Source: Vibrio sp. HI00D65
GTDB lineage: Bacteria; Pseudomonadota; Gammaproteobacteria; Enterobacterales; Vibrionaceae
NCBI RefSeq assembly: GCF_001635455.1
Contig: NZ_LWEH01000123.1
Span: 186,001-250,000, forward strand
Direction: 5' to 3'
DNA length: 64,000 nt
A program made the position numbers and the translations under genes. This document shows, one piece after another, positions 18,939 to 29,297 of the stretch. Numbering within the stretch: the stretch's first letter is position 1; the number at the start of each line of letters is the position of its first letter. The notes beneath the pieces were generated by a model that was given only the letters and a program-made list of their open reading frames with translations, ran no database searches and was not told the origin of the DNA.

Positions 18939-19721
18939 ATGAAACCACTACTCGTTATTATCAGCCTACTTTTTTCAACCTTAGCTTGGTCGGCGCCGAA
19001 ATCCGAACTATGGCCGTACTGGAATCAAAGCAATGAGACCAACTCAGGACAGGTTTCTCATCAAAGCTGGCAGCAATTCCTCGATAGCTATTTGGTTAAA
19101 CAGGGGCAAAATACTCTAGTTCGTTATCAAGCAGTGACCGACACAGATAACACAAAGTTAAAGCGATACATCAAGCTGTTAGAGCAGGTAAACCCACTCG
19201 AATACTCAAAAGCAGAGCAGTACGCTTACTGGGTCAACCTATACAATGCAGTGACTGTTGATTTGATTCTCGATGCCTACCCAGTTAAATCGATCACCAA
19301 GCTCGGCGGCCTATTTAGTTTTGGGCCATGGGGAGACGATGTCGTATCAGTAAATGGGAAATCACTGACACTCAATGACATTGAGCACCGCATCTTAAGA
19401 CCAATATGGCAAGATCCACGTACACACTACGCCGTAAACTGTGCCAGCTTCGGCTGTCCAAACCTTCAGCCTCAAGCTTTTACCGCAGACAACACCGAAA
19501 CTCTACTGGAACAAGCGGCCTCTGAGTTTGTCAATAGTGATAAAGGTGTACTAGTTAAGAATAGTAAGCTTCAGCTATCCTCCATTTATGAATGGTTCAA
19601 TGTAGATTTTGGAAACAGAGAACAGCTGATTCAACATCTAAACCAATATCGAACTAAGCCAGTACCAAGCGCCAACAAAATCAGCTATTACTACGACTGG
19701 TCACTCAATCAAGCAAAATAG
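18939..19721 (+). CDS. DUF547 domain protein, exported
   Basis: The 260-aa protein begins with a clear Sec signal peptide (MKPLLVIISLLFSTLAWSA, likely cleaved near residue 19). The body is a DUF547 domain, recognisable by YWVNLYNAVTVDLILD and the HYAVNCASFGCPNL segment with its paired Cys. DUF547 proteins are common in gammaproteobacteria and some plants, and no activity has been settled. The conserved Cys-containing motif suggests a papain-like or metal-linked active site, which is inference. The gene stands alone between two terminators. AGGAG precedes the ATG. Confidence 0.85.
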   Translation: MKPLLVIISLLFSTLAWSAPKSELWPYWNQSNETNSGQVSHQSWQQFLDSYLVKQGQNTLVRYQAVTDTDNTKLKRYIKLLEQVNPLEYSKAEQYAYWVNLYNAVTVDLILDAYPVKSITKLGGLFSFGPWGDDVVSVNGKSLTLNDIEHRILRPIWQDPRTHYAVNCASFGCPNLQPQAFTADNTETLLEQAASEFVNSDKGVLVKNSKLQLSSIYEWFNVDFGNREQLIQHLNQYRTKPVPSANKISYYYDWSLNQAK

Positions 19722-19751
19722 CTTGCTGCCAGTCGCTCACGACTAAAACAA

Positions 19752-19789
19752 AAAAGAGGCTAGTGGTGTATTAGCCACTAGCCTCTTTT
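19752..19789. terminator. Bidirectional terminator between the DUF547 and DUF924 genes
   Basis: A 15-bp perfect stem (AAAAGAGGCTAGTGG and CCACTAGCCTCTTTT) with an 8-base loop. A-run and T-run flanks let it serve both convergent genes. Confidence 0.88.
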
Positions 19790-19813
19790 CATCTATCTCA
19801 CTGTATTTTAGTG

Positions 19814-20359
19814 CTAGAAACTGGAACCAGGCTGCTGCAAAAACTCAATCTCTTCTGGCGTTGATGTTCTTCCTAGCACCTCATTACGATGCGGATAACG
19901 ACCAAAACGCTCAATGATAACCTTGTGCTTAAACTCAAAATCAAGATTATTTTCTAAGCCAGTTTGAGAAAACAACTCAACCGCCTGCTCATGAATTAAC
20001 AGTGACTCGCTGTGCATGTAAGGCATGTATAGAAAGCTTTTCTGTTGCTGGTTAAGTTGATGGTCAAAACCACCAACTACGGCTTCCTGAGCCAATGCTA
20101 GCGCCATAGAGTCAGCTGCAAATGCAGCATGGCTGTTTCTACCGAGGTTTCTTGAAAACTGGTCCAGTACAATAATCTCAGCTAAGCGCCCTTGCGCCGT
20201 TTGACGCCATTCAAACAGCTCTCCCTGAATCGCGGCTTGATGTAAATCTGAGAATCGCTCTTTAATCAAAGCATCAATATATTCACCGCCAGTAAACCAG
20301 TCCTTTGGTGTTAACTCGTCAAACCAAAAGTCTAGAACGTCTCGATAACTGATAGTCAT
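19814..20359 (-). CDS. DUF924 family protein
   Basis: The product is an all-helical DUF924 protein of about 181 aa. It starts with VLDFWFDEL and contains IIVLDQFSRNLGRN and YMPYMHSES, the hallmark segments of this family, which has a TPR-like fold and no proven role. I place the start at the ATG at 20359 because AAAGGAAT lies just upstream. The open frame runs further up to 20491, but that part overlaps the 3' end of djlA and its terminator and has no family match. The gene lies downstream of djlA on the same strand but is separated from it by a terminator. Confidence 0.85.
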   Translation of the reverse strand: MTISYRDVLDFWFDELTPKDWFTGGEYIDALIKERFSDLHQAAIQGELFEWRQTAQGRLAEIIVLDQFSRNLGRNSHAAFAADSMALALAQEAVVGGFDHQLNQQQKSFLYMPYMHSESLLIHEQAVELFSQTGLENNLDFEFKHKVIIERFGRYPHRNEVLGRTSTPEEIEFLQQPGSSF

Positions 20360-20378
20360 ATTTATTCCTTTAATTAAA

Positions 20379-20412
20379 AAAGCCGAGTAACCTCTTATCA
20401 TTACTCGGCTTT
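20379..20412 (-). terminator. Rho-independent terminator of djlA
   Basis: AAAGCCGAGTAA at 20379-20390 pairs with TTACTCGGCTTT at 20401-20412, and is followed on the minus strand by a T-rich tract. It sits just upstream of the DUF924 ribosome-binding site. Confidence 0.82.
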
Positions 20413-20420
20413 GTATCCGA

Positions 20421-21275
20421 TTACTTAAATCCTTTGACCTTTTTAATGAGGTCGTAAGCATTCTGAATTTCTTGTGATTTCTCTTTCGCAACGTTCATCA
20501 TTTCTGGCGGTAGACCTTTTGCCATAAGTTTATCTGGGTGGTGCTCATTCATCAGCTTACGGTAGGCCTTTTTGACTTCTTTGCCTTCTGCGTTCTCGCT
20601 AACACCTAACACCTTAAATGCATCACCAAGTTGGTTTTGTTGTGATGCTTGTTGCCAACCTGACGACTGTCCTTGATGATGACCACCACCGAAACTCCCA
20701 CCCTGTTGCTGGAAACGGAATGCCGCCTCTTGCATCTGTAAACGGCGCTCAAGTTGCTCTGCAGAAAAGCCAAGACCTTGAGCAATCTTATGAAGAACCT
20801 GACGTTCACTTGGGTGCAGGCTTCCATCAGCGAATGCAGCTGATACTTGCAACTCTAGAAAGAACTGAAGAAGGTCAAAACGTCCACCCGATGAGATTTT
20901 GACTCGTTCAAGGACATCATTTAACGGGAAGTCGCTCTCTTTCCCTTTGCGGAATGCATCTTGCGCCGCTCTGCGTTGTTCACCATGGAGATTCATACGC
21001 TCCATCATAGTAGAAGCCAGTTGAATCTCTTCGCGAGTTACTTGGCCTTTCGCTTTAGCAACATGTCCCATAACCGCAAATGCAGATTTGAAAAACTCAT
21101 TTTGTCTTTCAGCTTGGTTGGGCCCACGCCCAAAACCAGAGGTATTAAACCCAGATTGGTTCAATCGGCGAGCTTTATCGAATTGGTGTCCTAAAAATAG
21201 GCCAAAAACTAAACCAAGTGGCCCTCCAAACAGAAAGCCAAAGAAAGCGCCCAAAATTTTGCCAAATATTTGCAT
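20421..21275 (-). CDS. djlA: DnaJ-like membrane co-chaperone DjlA
   Basis: DjlA is an inner-membrane co-chaperone for DnaK. The 284-aa protein has a single glycine-rich N-terminal membrane helix (about residues 5-30). A TerB-like helical domain follows (about 55-165), then a Gln/Gly-rich linker (about 190-215). The C-terminal J domain (about 218-284) carries the essential HPD motif in NEHHPDKLMAKG. It is divergent from lptD, an arrangement shared with E. coli, where djlA also flanks lptD. Nothing is missing. Confidence 0.95.
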   Translation of the reverse strand: MQIFGKILGAFFGFLFGGPLGLVFGLFLGHQFDKARRLNQSGFNTSGFGRGPNQAERQNEFFKSAFAVMGHVAKAKGQVTREEIQLASTMMERMNLHGEQRRAAQDAFRKGKESDFPLNDVLERVKISSGGRFDLLQFFLELQVSAAFADGSLHPSERQVLHKIAQGLGFSAEQLERRLQMQEAAFRFQQQGGSFGGGHHQGQSSGWQQASQQNQLGDAFKVLGVSENAEGKEVKKAYRKLMNEHHPDKLMAKGLPPEMMNVAKEKSQEIQNAYDLIKKVKGFK

Positions 21276-21424
21276 TATGTGTTCTCTATCTATGAATTTT
21301 ATCTGAGTAATGCTGTCTGATGATGCTGAATGCTAATATTTCCTTTATCATAAGGAAAATGTTTTATTTATTGGATTGATACTAGATCAACCCTTCATCT
21401 AGTGACACAGGATAGTTCAACTTC

Positions 21425-23767
21425 ATGCAATCTTTTTCCCGCACCTTGTTAGCCGCGTCTATAAGTACGGCGTTATACGTGTCGACAACTCAAGCTGAAA
21501 CAATAACCGATAGTAGTGTGCAGGAAATGCCCTCTATAGATCAATGCTTGATCGAGCCCGCTGCAGAAAACGAGACTCAACTACCCGCTCATGTTGAGTC
21601 CGATCGCTTAGAGGCTATCAATGGTGACAAGGCAATATATTCAGGTGACGTAAAAGTTACGCAAGGAAACAAGACCATCCTTGCCGATAATGTAACCCTT
21701 CACCAACAAGAAAACATCGTTGTAGCTGAAGGCAACGTTAACTTTAATGACGGTCAAATTAAATCAGTATCAGACAGAGCAACCAATAATCTGACTACAG
21801 ATGAGATGACACTAGAAAATACCGACTACGAATTTCTATGTGAACCAGGCCGTGGCGATGCCGTTTATATCGCAAAAACAGGTAAAGCGGTTTATGAAAT
21901 CGAAGACGGCTCGATCACCTCTTGTCCTATTGGTGATAACGCTTGGCGTCTGAGGGCATCGAGTATCGATGTTGACCAAAATGAAGAGCAAGCCACTTTT
22001 TATAATCCTCGCTTTGAAATTCAAAGTGTCCCTGTATTTTACCTACCTTACCTAACCGTCCCTATTGGTGATACACGTAAGACAGGTTTTCTGTACCCAA
22101 CCGTATCATACGGTTCAAAAGATGGTTTTGAAACTGAGATCCCAGTGTATTGGAACTTGGCACCAAACTATGATCTAGAAACAACTTTGAAGTACATGGA
22201 AAAGCGCGGCACACAACTAAACAGTAAGTTCCGTTACCTAAGCGATTTAGGCTCAGGCAACATAAAGTCAGAGTACTTGCCCGAAGATAAGAAATTTAAA
22301 GATAAAGGTGACCGCTGGGGAACACAATGGCAACACACAGGTATCTTTAAAGAAGCATGGTTATTTGAGACAGACTACTCTAAAGTCAGTGACAATGATT
22401 ACTTCACCGATATTAGCTCAAGTAGCATTGGTAAACGTGAAGACGGTCAATTGCTACAAGAAGGTAAAGCAACCTACCGTTCTCAAAACTGGAACGCATC
22501 CGTACTCGTACGAGATTTTCAAGTTTTATCTGACAAAAACCAGCCCTACCGACTAATGCCACAAGTTGAGTATGATTACTATGCCCCAAAGGTTATGGAG
22601 TATTTAGACTTTGACATGATCAGTCATGTTTCTCTATTTGACACTGACGCAAAAGGCAAACCATCTGCGACCCGCGTCCATGTTGAACCAGGGTTTACCA
22701 TACCGATAGGAAATACTTGGGGGACTTGGACGACAGAAGCAAGGCTGCTTGGTACTTACTACCAGCAAGACCTTGATGGCGTTGATACAGCAATTGACGA
22801 ATACAAAGATTTAGAAAAATCGGTAAGTCGAGTTATCCCTGAGTTTCGAAGTCATGCAGGTATCGTTCTTGAACGTGGTACCACTATTGTTGGTAACTAC
22901 ACTCAAACACTCGAGCCACAGGTTCAGTATTTGTACGTACCAGATAAAGACCAAAGCCATATTGGCCTATACGACACGACACTATTACAAACCGACTATT
23001 ACGGCTTATTTAGAAGTCGAAAATACAGTGGTGTAGACCGTATTGCTGCAGCAAATCAAGTAAGCTATGGCGCCTCATCTCGTTTCTTTGATGATGAATA
23101 TAAGGAACGTCTCAATATTTCTTTCGGCCAGATTTTTTATATCGATAAAGAGACCAAGCAAAAATTACACATCAATGAGCCTGATAAAGACTCAAACTAC
23201 TCATCTTGGGCGGTAGAGGCAGACTTTAACTATGATGACTACCTATTCTACCATGGTGGTGTGCAGTACGATGTTGACACATCAGCAATGCAACTCGCCA
23301 ATAGCACCATTGAATACCGTTTTGACGACGGCTACATTCAGACTAACTACCGCTACGTAACTAAAGAGTACATTGAAGATACTGTTGATTTTAATGTTGG
23401 CTCCATGACTAAAGATGGTATTTCTCAAGCAGGCTTACTCGGTGCTTACCAGATTTCGCCTAAATGGAATGCAAGTGCCCAATACTTTTATGATTTAACC
23501 ACCAAAGAAGATCTAGAGTGGTTAGCTCGACTCAATTACAAATCGGATTGTTGGTACATCGGCTTTACCTACAGCAATCAACTAAGTGGTTGGAAAGGCG
23601 ATTACATAAACACATCAAATGCGACACCTATCTATGAAAATAACTTCGGCGTGAACTTTGGCATTATTGGCTTCGGTACCAATCTTGGCTCAGACTCTGG
23701 GGCTATTGGAGAAAGCAGTTCTGATAACTCTTTGAGCTACGGACGCCCATTCTTTTTAAATAACTAA
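21425..23767 (+). CDS. lptD: LPS-assembly outer-membrane protein LptD
   Basis: LptD is the beta-barrel that, with LptE, inserts lipopolysaccharide into the outer leaflet. The 780-aa protein has a signal peptide (cleaved near residue 24), an N-terminal jellyroll OstA/LptA-like domain (about 55-170, [20 protein letters not shown]) and a C-terminal barrel. Its Cys set is C41, C139, C167 and only one C-terminal Cys, C709 (in YKSDCW), where E. coli has an adjacent CC pair. It heads the lptD-surA-pdxA-rsmA block and lies 43 bases before surA, the chaperone that helps fold it. Confidence 0.95.
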   Translation: MQSFSRTLLAASISTALYVSTTQAETITDSSVQEMPSIDQCLIEPAAENETQLPAHVESDRLEAINGDKAIYSGDVKVTQGNKTILADNVTLHQQENIVVAEGNVNFNDGQIKSVSDRATNNLTTDEMTLENTDYEFLCEPGRGDAVYIAKTGKAVYEIEDGSITSCPIGDNAWRLRASSIDVDQNEEQATFYNPRFEIQSVPVFYLPYLTVPIGDTRKTGFLYPTVSYGSKDGFETEIPVYWNLAPNYDLETTLKYMEKRGTQLNSKFRYLSDLGSGNIKSEYLPEDKKFKDKGDRWGTQWQHTGIFKEAWLFETDYSKVSDNDYFTDISSSSIGKREDGQLLQEGKATYRSQNWNASVLVRDFQVLSDKNQPYRLMPQVEYDYYAPKVMEYLDFDMISHVSLFDTDAKGKPSATRVHVEPGFTIPIGNTWGTWTTEARLLGTYYQQDLDGVDTAIDEYKDLEKSVSRVIPEFRSHAGIVLERGTTIVGNYTQTLEPQVQYLYVPDKDQSHIGLYDTTLLQTDYYGLFRSRKYSGVDRIAAANQVSYGASSRFFDDEYKERLNISFGQIFYIDKETKQKLHINEPDKDSNYSSWAVEADFNYDDYLFYHGGVQYDVDTSAMQLANSTIEYRFDDGYIQTNYRYVTKEYIEDTVDFNVGSMTKDGISQAGLLGAYQISPKWNASAQYFYDLTTKEDLEWLARLNYKSDCWYIGFTYSNQLSGWKGDYINTSNATPIYENNFGVNFGIIGFGTNLGSDSGAIGESSSDNSLSYGRPFFLNN

Positions 23768-23810
23768 TTTTCTTTATTGATAAAACATCGGTAAATTCAA
23801 AGGATTACAC

Positions 23811-25106
23811 ATGAAATTGTGGAAACACACACTAGTCGCTATCGCAGCAGCTTGCACTGTATCAACAAGCTTTGCTGCGCCAGTTGAGCTCGATAGCGTA
23901 AGAGTGATCGTTAACGAAGGCGTGATCTTGCAGAGCGACATCGATACGTCGATGAAAACTCTACGAGCAAACGCGAAGAAAAGCGGCCAGACATTACCCT
24001 CTCAAGACGTGCTTGATGAGCAAGTACTTGAAAAGCTGATTATCGATACCATCCAAACTCAAGAAGCAGAGCGTATCGGTGTTCGTATTGATGATGCTCG
24101 ACTTGATCAAGCGATTGAAGGCATCGCCAAAGACAACAACCAAACAGTAGAGCAACTCACTGCTTCAGTTGCAGAAGAAGGCCTGAGCTACAACGCATTC
24201 CGTGAGCAAGTCAGAAAAGAGATCGCGGCAAGCGAAGCGCGTAACGCGCTTGTTCGTCGCCGTATCAACATCCTTCCAGCAGAAGTAGACAACCTAGCGG
24301 ATATCTTGGCTCAAGAAACGAATGCGACAGTCCAATACAAGATTGGGCACATTCAACTTCGTTTCAGCGATGACCAAACCAAAGAAGAGCTAGAAGCTCA
24401 AGCCAAAGAGCTTGTAGAAGAGCTTAACTCTGGTAAAGACTTCAGCACCATGGCTTATACTTATTCTAAAGGCCCTAAAGCCCTACAAGGTGGTGATTGG
24501 GGTTGGATGCGTAAAGAAGAGATGCCAACTATCTTTGCAGACCAAATAAAAATGCAAAATAAAGGCAGCATCATTGGCCCTTTCCGCAGCGGTGTCGGCT
24601 TCCACATTCTAAAAATTGAAGATGTGAAAGGCTTGGAAACCGTAGCAATTACTGAAGTGAATGCTCGTCATATCCTGATAAAACCAACCGTAATCTTAAG
24701 TGATGATGGTGCTAAAGAGCAGCTTGAAGAGATCACTCGTCGTGTAAATGCAGGCGAAGCAAGCTTTGGAGATATGGCTCAGCAATACAGCCAAGACCCG
24801 GGCTCAGCCGTTCAGGATGGTGAACTAGGCTACCAAACACCGGATTTGTACGTACCTGAATTCAAACACCAAGTAGAAACATTACCGGAAGGCAAAATCA
24901 GTGCGCCATTTAAAACCGTTCACGGCTGGCACATTGTCGAAGTACTGGACCGTCGCGAAGTCGACCGTACTGATTCAGCGTTGAAAAACAAAGCTTACCA
25001 AATTTTATTTAACCGCAAGTTCAACGAAGAAGCTGGAGCTTGGCTGCAAGAAGTACGAGCGAGTGCCTTTGTTGAAATGGTTGAGGATGACCAAGATGAC
25101 AACTAA
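23811..25106 (+). CDS. surA: Periplasmic chaperone and peptidyl-prolyl isomerase SurA
   Basis: SurA escorts unfolded outer-membrane proteins, including LptD, through the periplasm. The 431-aa product has a signal peptide (residues 1-22, ending SFA), an N-terminal chaperone domain, two parvulin domains (about 172-275 and 282-382; the second begins [11 protein letters not shown]) and a C-terminal helix. The length fits E. coli SurA (428 aa). Its last 11 bases overlap pdxA, so translation is probably coupled. Confidence 0.96.
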   Translation: MKLWKHTLVAIAAACTVSTSFAAPVELDSVRVIVNEGVILQSDIDTSMKTLRANAKKSGQTLPSQDVLDEQVLEKLIIDTIQTQEAERIGVRIDDARLDQAIEGIAKDNNQTVEQLTASVAEEGLSYNAFREQVRKEIAASEARNALVRRRINILPAEVDNLADILAQETNATVQYKIGHIQLRFSDDQTKEELEAQAKELVEELNSGKDFSTMAYTYSKGPKALQGGDWGWMRKEEMPTIFADQIKMQNKGSIIGPFRSGVGFHILKIEDVKGLETVAITEVNARHILIKPTVILSDDGAKEQLEEITRRVNAGEASFGDMAQQYSQDPGSAVQDGELGYQTPDLYVPEFKHQVETLPEGKISAPFKTVHGWHIVEVLDRREVDRTDSALKNKAYQILFNRKFNEEAGAWLQEVRASAFVEMVEDDQDDN

Positions 25107-26085
25107 ACGTATTGTCATTACTGCTGGTGAACCAGCCGGGATAGGCCCGGATTTAACCCTGGCTCTATCCCAAGAAAGCTGGCCTCACCAACTTGTGGTT
25201 TGTGCAGATAAAAACCTACTGGCTGAACGTGCTGAACTGCTGGGTATTGAAGTAGAGTTGTTAGATTACGACGCTGCTGCACCAAAGCAGCAGCAACGCT
25301 CTGGCACACTGGTTGTGAAACACATTCCACTTGCTGAAAGCGCTGTTGCAGGCCAACTTAACGAAGCTAATGGTCATTACGTATTAAATACTTTAGAAAC
25401 CGCAGCAATTGGCTGTATGAATGATGAATTTGATGCTATTGTCACCGGCCCTGTCCACAAGGGTGTAATTAACCGAGCTGGCGTTGCTTTTAGCGGCCAT
25501 ACCGAGTTCTTTGCAGAGAAGTCCAACACGCCACTTGTGGTAATGATGTTGGCAACAGAAGGGCTGCGTGTTGCATTAGTAACAACACATATCCCACTAG
25601 CTGATGTATCTCAAGCAGTGACTGAAGACAGATTAGAGCAAATCATTGCGATTCTAAATAAAGATTTGGTCGGAAAATTTGCGATTGAGAAACCAACTAT
25701 CTACGTATGTGGTTTGAATCCACATGCCGGTGAAGATGGTTGTTTAGGGCGTGAAGAGATCGAAACTATCACCCCCACGCTAGAAAAAATTCGTCAAAAA
25801 GATGGGATTAATTTGGTTGGCCCTTTGCCAGCAGATACCATCTTTAATGAAAAATATTTGCAAGATGCAGATGCTGTTTTAGGTATGTATCACGACCAAG
25901 TACTTCCGGTATTGAAATACAAAGGGTTTGGTCGCTCAGTGAACATCACGCTTGGCTTGCCGTTTCTTCGTACATCAGTCGACCACGGTACCGCCTTAGA
26001 CTTGGCCGGGAAAGGCCAAGCCGATACAGGGAGCTTTAGAACAGCGCTCACGCACGCCATTGAATTAGTAGAGAAAAAGCAATGA
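25096..26085 (+). CDS. pdxA: 4-hydroxythreonine-4-phosphate dehydrogenase
   Basis: PdxA oxidises 4-phosphohydroxy-L-threonine in the DXP-dependent pyridoxal phosphate pathway. The 329-aa protein opens with [13 protein letters not shown]. It holds the [12 protein letters not shown] motif and metal-ligand His residues in [21 protein letters not shown] and [14 protein letters not shown] choose the ATG at 25096, which is preceded by GAGGAT and gives exactly the E. coli length; two in-frame ATGs upstream lie deep in surA. The stop overlaps the rsmA start (ATGA). Confidence 0.96.
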   Translation: MTTKRIVITAGEPAGIGPDLTLALSQESWPHQLVVCADKNLLAERAELLGIEVELLDYDAAAPKQQQRSGTLVVKHIPLAESAVAGQLNEANGHYVLNTLETAAIGCMNDEFDAIVTGPVHKGVINRAGVAFSGHTEFFAEKSNTPLVVMMLATEGLRVALVTTHIPLADVSQAVTEDRLEQIIAILNKDLVGKFAIEKPTIYVCGLNPHAGEDGCLGREEIETITPTLEKIRQKDGINLVGPLPADTIFNEKYLQDADAVLGMYHDQVLPVLKYKGFGRSVNITLGLPFLRTSVDHGTALDLAGKGQADTGSFRTALTHAIELVEKKQ

Positions 26086-26897
26086 GAAATGATGTCCACT
26101 TAGGACACAAAGCGCGTAAACGTTTTGGTCAAAACTTCCTTAACGATCCATACATTATTGATGGCATCGTATCGAGCATTAACCCACTACCAGGTCAAAA
26201 CCTAGTAGAAATTGGTCCAGGCCTTGGCGCAATTACTGAACCGGTAGGTAAGCTTGTCGATAAATTTACTGTTATCGAATTGGATAGAGACCTTGCAGAA
26301 CGTCTTCGTAACCACCCGGATCTAGCTGATAAGCTGACGATCCACGAAGGTGATGCGATGAAGTTCGACTTCGAGCAACTTGTTAAACCAAACAACAAGC
26401 TTCGCATCTTTGGTAACTTGCCTTACAACATCTCGACGCCGCTGATGTTCCACCTTTTTGAATTCCATAAAGACATCAAAGACATGCACTTTATGCTACA
26501 AAAAGAAGTGGTCAACCGCCTAGCTGCAGGTCCTGGTAGCAAAGCATACGGTCGTCTGACGGTAATGGCTCAATACTACTGTAAAGTCACACCTGTACTA
26601 GAAGTGCCACCAACGGCTTTCGTTCCACCACCGAAGGTAGACTCTGCAGTTGTGCGTCTTCAGCCATACGAAGTGCTGCCTTACCCGGCTAAAGACCTAA
26701 AATGGCTAGATCGCGTATGTCGTGAAGGCTTTAACCAACGTCGTAAGACAGTTCGTAACTGCTACAAGAGTCTGATTGATAAGGACGTACTAGAAGAGCT
26801 TGGAATCAACCCAAGCATGCGTCCTGAGAACCTAACACTCGAACAGTTTGTCGATATGGCGAACTGGTTGCACGACAACCACAACGCTGACAAATAA
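26082..26897 (+). CDS. rsmA: 16S rRNA dimethyladenosine transferase RsmA (KsgA)
   Basis: RsmA dimethylates the two adjacent adenines (A1518 and A1519 in E. coli numbering) of the 16S rRNA 3' hairpin, a late check in 30S assembly. The SAM-binding motif [13 protein letters not shown] is at about residues 40-52 and the catalytic NLPYNIST at about 112-119. The C-terminal helical domain is complete and the 271-aa length is standard. It overlaps pdxA by 4 bases and is followed by a terminator, closing the lptD-surA-pdxA-rsmA unit. Confidence 0.97.
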   Translation: MRNDVHLGHKARKRFGQNFLNDPYIIDGIVSSINPLPGQNLVEIGPGLGAITEPVGKLVDKFTVIELDRDLAERLRNHPDLADKLTIHEGDAMKFDFEQLVKPNNKLRIFGNLPYNISTPLMFHLFEFHKDIKDMHFMLQKEVVNRLAAGPGSKAYGRLTVMAQYYCKVTPVLEVPPTAFVPPPKVDSAVVRLQPYEVLPYPAKDLKWLDRVCREGFNQRRKTVRNCYKSLIDKDVLEELGINPSMRPENLTLEQFVDMANWLHDNHNADK

Positions 26898-26900
26898 AAT

Positions 26901-26937
26901 AAAAAAGGCTCCTACACTTCGGTTAGGAGCCTTTTTT
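26901..26937 (+). terminator. Rho-independent terminator of rsmA
   Basis: AAAAAAGGCTCCTA at 26901-26914 pairs with TAGGAGCCTTTTTT at 26924-26937. The loop can add an AC/GU extension capped by a UUCG tetraloop. It lies directly after the rsmA stop and separates it from apaG. Confidence 0.9.
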
Positions 26938-26986
26938 ATGTAATACTTTAATTACATTAAGTATATCAACAACAAAAGGTGCGAAT

Positions 26987-27367
26987 ATGGATATATCTAC
27001 GCCTTGTATCAAATGCCAAGTTCACTCTAAGTACATAGAGGAGCAGTCTGAGCCTACGAAGAATCGTTATGTCTTCGCCTATATCATTACTATCAAAAAC
27101 TTAAGTAAAAGTACGGTTCAACTCATGTCACGTCGCTGGTTAATAACCGACTCTAACGGCAAGCAACTGACGATTGAAGGCGATGGTGTGGTTGGTCAGC
27201 AACCGATTATCGAATCCAACGACGAATACACTTACACCAGTGGTACGGTTATCGAAACACCTGTGGGCGTCATGCAGGGTCACTATGTGATGACCGATCA
27301 TAAGGGCATCGATTTTATTGCCGAAGTCGACCCATTCAGACTCGCTATCCCTTACATCCTTAACTAA
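26987..27367 (+). CDS. apaG: ApaG protein
   Basis: ApaG is a small all-beta protein of 126 aa with a fibronectin-like fold. It is widely conserved beside apaH and rsmA, and its role in bacteria is still unclear. Family segments [24 protein letters not shown] and GVVGQQPII are all present. It has its own upstream spacer after the rsmA terminator and lies 27 bases before apaH, so apaG and apaH form a two-gene unit. Confidence 0.93.
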   Translation: MDISTPCIKCQVHSKYIEEQSEPTKNRYVFAYIITIKNLSKSTVQLMSRRWLITDSNGKQLTIEGDGVVGQQPIIESNDEYTYTSGTVIETPVGVMQGHYVMTDHKGIDFIAEVDPFRLAIPYILN

Positions 27368-27394
27368 CTACCTTTGCAGCAATAGGAAAATACT

Positions 27395-28198
27395 GTGTCT
27401 AATTATATTGTCGGAGACATCCAAGGGTGCTTCGACGAACTTCAGTTATTGCTCGAAACCATCAACTTTAATCAACAACACGATACCTTGTGGGTCGCTG
27501 GAGACTTAGTAGCCCGAGGCCCTAAGTCTCTAGAAACACTTCGCTTTATTCGTGGTTTAGGTGACTCGGCAAAGGTGGTATTGGGCAATCACGACCTACA
27601 CCTGCTCGCGGTATCTCTAGGATTGTTTCCAGCAAAGCCTAAAGATAGGACGCAAGCTATAATTGATGCTGAAGACCGTGAGCCACTACTCGAATGGTTG
27701 AGGCATCAACCGTTAATTCAAGAACACCCTGAGTTCATAGTGTCTCATGCAGGTATTTCACCACAATGGGGCCTTGAACAAGCTCGCATAGAGAATCAAG
27801 CAGTCGTCGCCCTATTACAATCAGACAAGTGGCAGTGGCTCATCGAAAATATGTATAGCAATACACCTGATCTATGGGACGTGAATTTACGCAGTATTGA
27901 ACGGTATCGCTATGCGATCAACAGCCTTACTAGAATGCGTTTCTGCTTTACCGATGCTCGGCTTGATATGGCATGCAAACTACCACCAAGTGAAATTACT
28001 AATGAACCATTAGTGCCATGGTTTGACCTTCCACAACGTATTAAGCTCGATAAAACGGTTATTTTTGGTCACTGGGCTGCACTTGAAGGCTATCAAGGTA
28101 AAGATGTCATAGGACTAGATACTGGATGCGTTTGGGGAGGGGAGCTAACGGCACTTCGCTGGGAAGACAAACAGTTTTTTACTCAAAAAGCGTTATAA
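27395..28198 (+). CDS. apaH: Bis(5'-nucleosyl)-tetraphosphatase, symmetrical
   Basis: ApaH splits diadenosine tetraphosphate into two ADP and also removes Np4A caps from RNA. The metallophosphatase motifs are all visible: GDIQGCFDE (residues 7-15), GDLVARGP, LGNHDLHLLA and the later SHAGI and FGHWAALEG. It begins with GTG, 9 bases after AGGA; the 267-aa length is normal. The stop codon is only two bases before seven copies of ACGAGAT, which are then followed by the terminator. Confidence 0.95.
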   Translation: MSNYIVGDIQGCFDELQLLLETINFNQQHDTLWVAGDLVARGPKSLETLRFIRGLGDSAKVVLGNHDLHLLAVSLGLFPAKPKDRTQAIIDAEDREPLLEWLRHQPLIQEHPEFIVSHAGISPQWGLEQARIENQAVVALLQSDKWQWLIENMYSNTPDLWDVNLRSIERYRYAINSLTRMRFCFTDARLDMACKLPPSEITNEPLVPWFDLPQRIKLDKTVIFGHWAALEGYQGKDVIGLDTGCVWGGELTALRWEDKQFFTQKAL

Positions 28199-28200
28199 AA

Positions 28201-28249
<49 letters not shown>

Positions 28250-28257
28250 ATTTTGAA

Positions 28258-28292
28258 GCTTGCGCTACTGATTTAGCAGCGCAAGCGTTTTT
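28258..28292 (+). terminator. Rho-independent terminator of apaGH
   Basis: GCTTGCGCT at 28258-28266 pairs with AGCGCAAGC at 28278-28286 and is followed by GTTTTT. It lies between the ACGAGAT array and the 3' end of the convergent folA. Confidence 0.8.
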
Positions 28293-28304
28293 AAACTTTA
28301 GACC

Positions 28305-28784
28305 CTAGCGTTCGAGGATCACAAACTCCATATTGTGTTTGTTTTTCTCATCCGCTTGATAGGTATCGCTAAAGCTCTGCTTCCAACCTTCTCCCCAATC
28401 TGGGAATTGAGTATCACCATCAACGTCAAAATCGATATAAGTCAGGTACAGCTTGTCAGCTTTAGGTAGGCAGCTTTCATAGATTGAACCACCACCGATG
28501 ATCATCACCTCTTCAACATCACTGACTAACTCCAGAGCTTTTTCAATTGAGGTAACCGTTGTCACACCTTCAATTTCCAAGTTCGCATCACGGCTAATCA
28601 CAACGTTCAATCGGCCAGGTAAAGGGCGACCGATCGAATCATAGGTTTTACGGCCCATGACTACAGGTTTACCCATCGTTGAGCGTTTGAACCATGCAAA
28701 GTCCTCAGGCAAGTGCCAAGGCATCTGATTATCTTTACCTATTACACGGTTATTGGCCATTGCTGCAATCATACTGATGATCAT
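28305..28784 (-). CDS. folA: Dihydrofolate reductase
   Basis: FolA reduces dihydrofolate to tetrahydrofolate with NADPH and is the trimethoprim target. The 159-aa length equals that of E. coli. The active-site Asp is D28 in MPWHLPEDFAWFK, and VVMGRKTYDSIGRPLPGR and MIIGGGSIYE complete the NADPH site. Chromosomal and conventional, it is convergent with apaH, the E. coli neighbour. AGGACT is the likely ribosome-binding site. Confidence 0.97.
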   Translation of the reverse strand: MIISMIAAMANNRVIGKDNQMPWHLPEDFAWFKRSTMGKPVVMGRKTYDSIGRPLPGRLNVVISRDANLEIEGVTTVTSIEKALELVSDVEEVMIIGGGSIYESCLPKADKLYLTYIDFDVDGDTQFPDWGEGWKQSFSDTYQADEKNKHNMEFVILER

Positions 28785-28823
28785 AAATCGAAAGTCCTGT
28801 CCTTAACTGAGAGAAAGTTGATG

Positions 28824-29297
28824 CTAGACGATAGGTCTGCGTCGGTAGAATAACAGCCCAGGTACAGCTAAGCCAACCGCTAGCCCAGCGATAATGAACA
28901 TCGATTTCAAAAAATTCTCCATCAACATCGCTAGAAGTTCGGGACTATACCCTGCCCTATTAATCTCAACCATGGCAATCATTGCCTTGAAGGCAAATAC
29001 ACCCGGCACCATAGGAATCAGAGCCGCGACTGTAAATACCTTGGGATGAGCCAACAGCTTATGAGACCAATGCACACCTATGAGACCAACCACTGTCGCG
29101 GCGAAGAAGGTTGCCCATTCAATTGGAATCCCAAAGTGCATCATCAAATAACGGCTACCGTGACCGATAGAGCCGCCGAGTGCACAATAAATTAAAGCGC
29201 GTTGCGGAACGTTAAACACCAATGCGAATCCAACAGCCGGAATCGCTGCGAAAAACATATCGTTGAGTAAGCCTAAAAACAGTTCGAAGATCCTCAT
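28824..29297 (-). CDS. ThrE-type exporter, small membrane subunit (DUF3815 half)
   Basis: The product is a small hydrophobic protein of about 157 aa with four to five membrane segments. It matches the C-terminal half of the threonine/serine exporter ThrE. The ATG at 29297 overlaps the stop of the upstream partner by one base (TAATG), so I take that start rather than the one six codons upstream. The ThrE fold is split into two genes here, as in many gammaproteobacteria. Substrates are presumably Thr/Ser or related small molecules, known only from the family. Confidence 0.82.
   Translation of the reverse strand: MRIFELFLGLLNDMFFAAIPAVGFALVFNVPQRALIYCALGGSIGHGSRYLMMHFGIPIEWATFFAATVVGLIGVHWSHKLLAHPKVFTVAALIPMVPGVFAFKAMIAMVEINRAGYSPELLAMLMENFLKSMFIIAGLAVGLAVPGLLFYRRRPIV

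Noticed and set aside
20360..20491. N-terminal extension of the DUF924 protein
   Set aside because: The extra codons overlap the djlA end and terminator, have no family similarity, and a good ribosome-binding site stands before the later ATG.
21339..21403. Two short inverted repeats between djlA and lptD (TTTCCTT/AAGGAAA and ACTAGAT/ATCTAGT)
   Set aside because: No gene ends here, so they are not terminators; stems of seven bases in AT-rich DNA are not strong evidence for operators.
21276..21424. Sigma-E promoter before lptD
   Set aside because: I looked for a GAACTT-type -35 with a TCTGA-type -10 and did not find a convincing pair.
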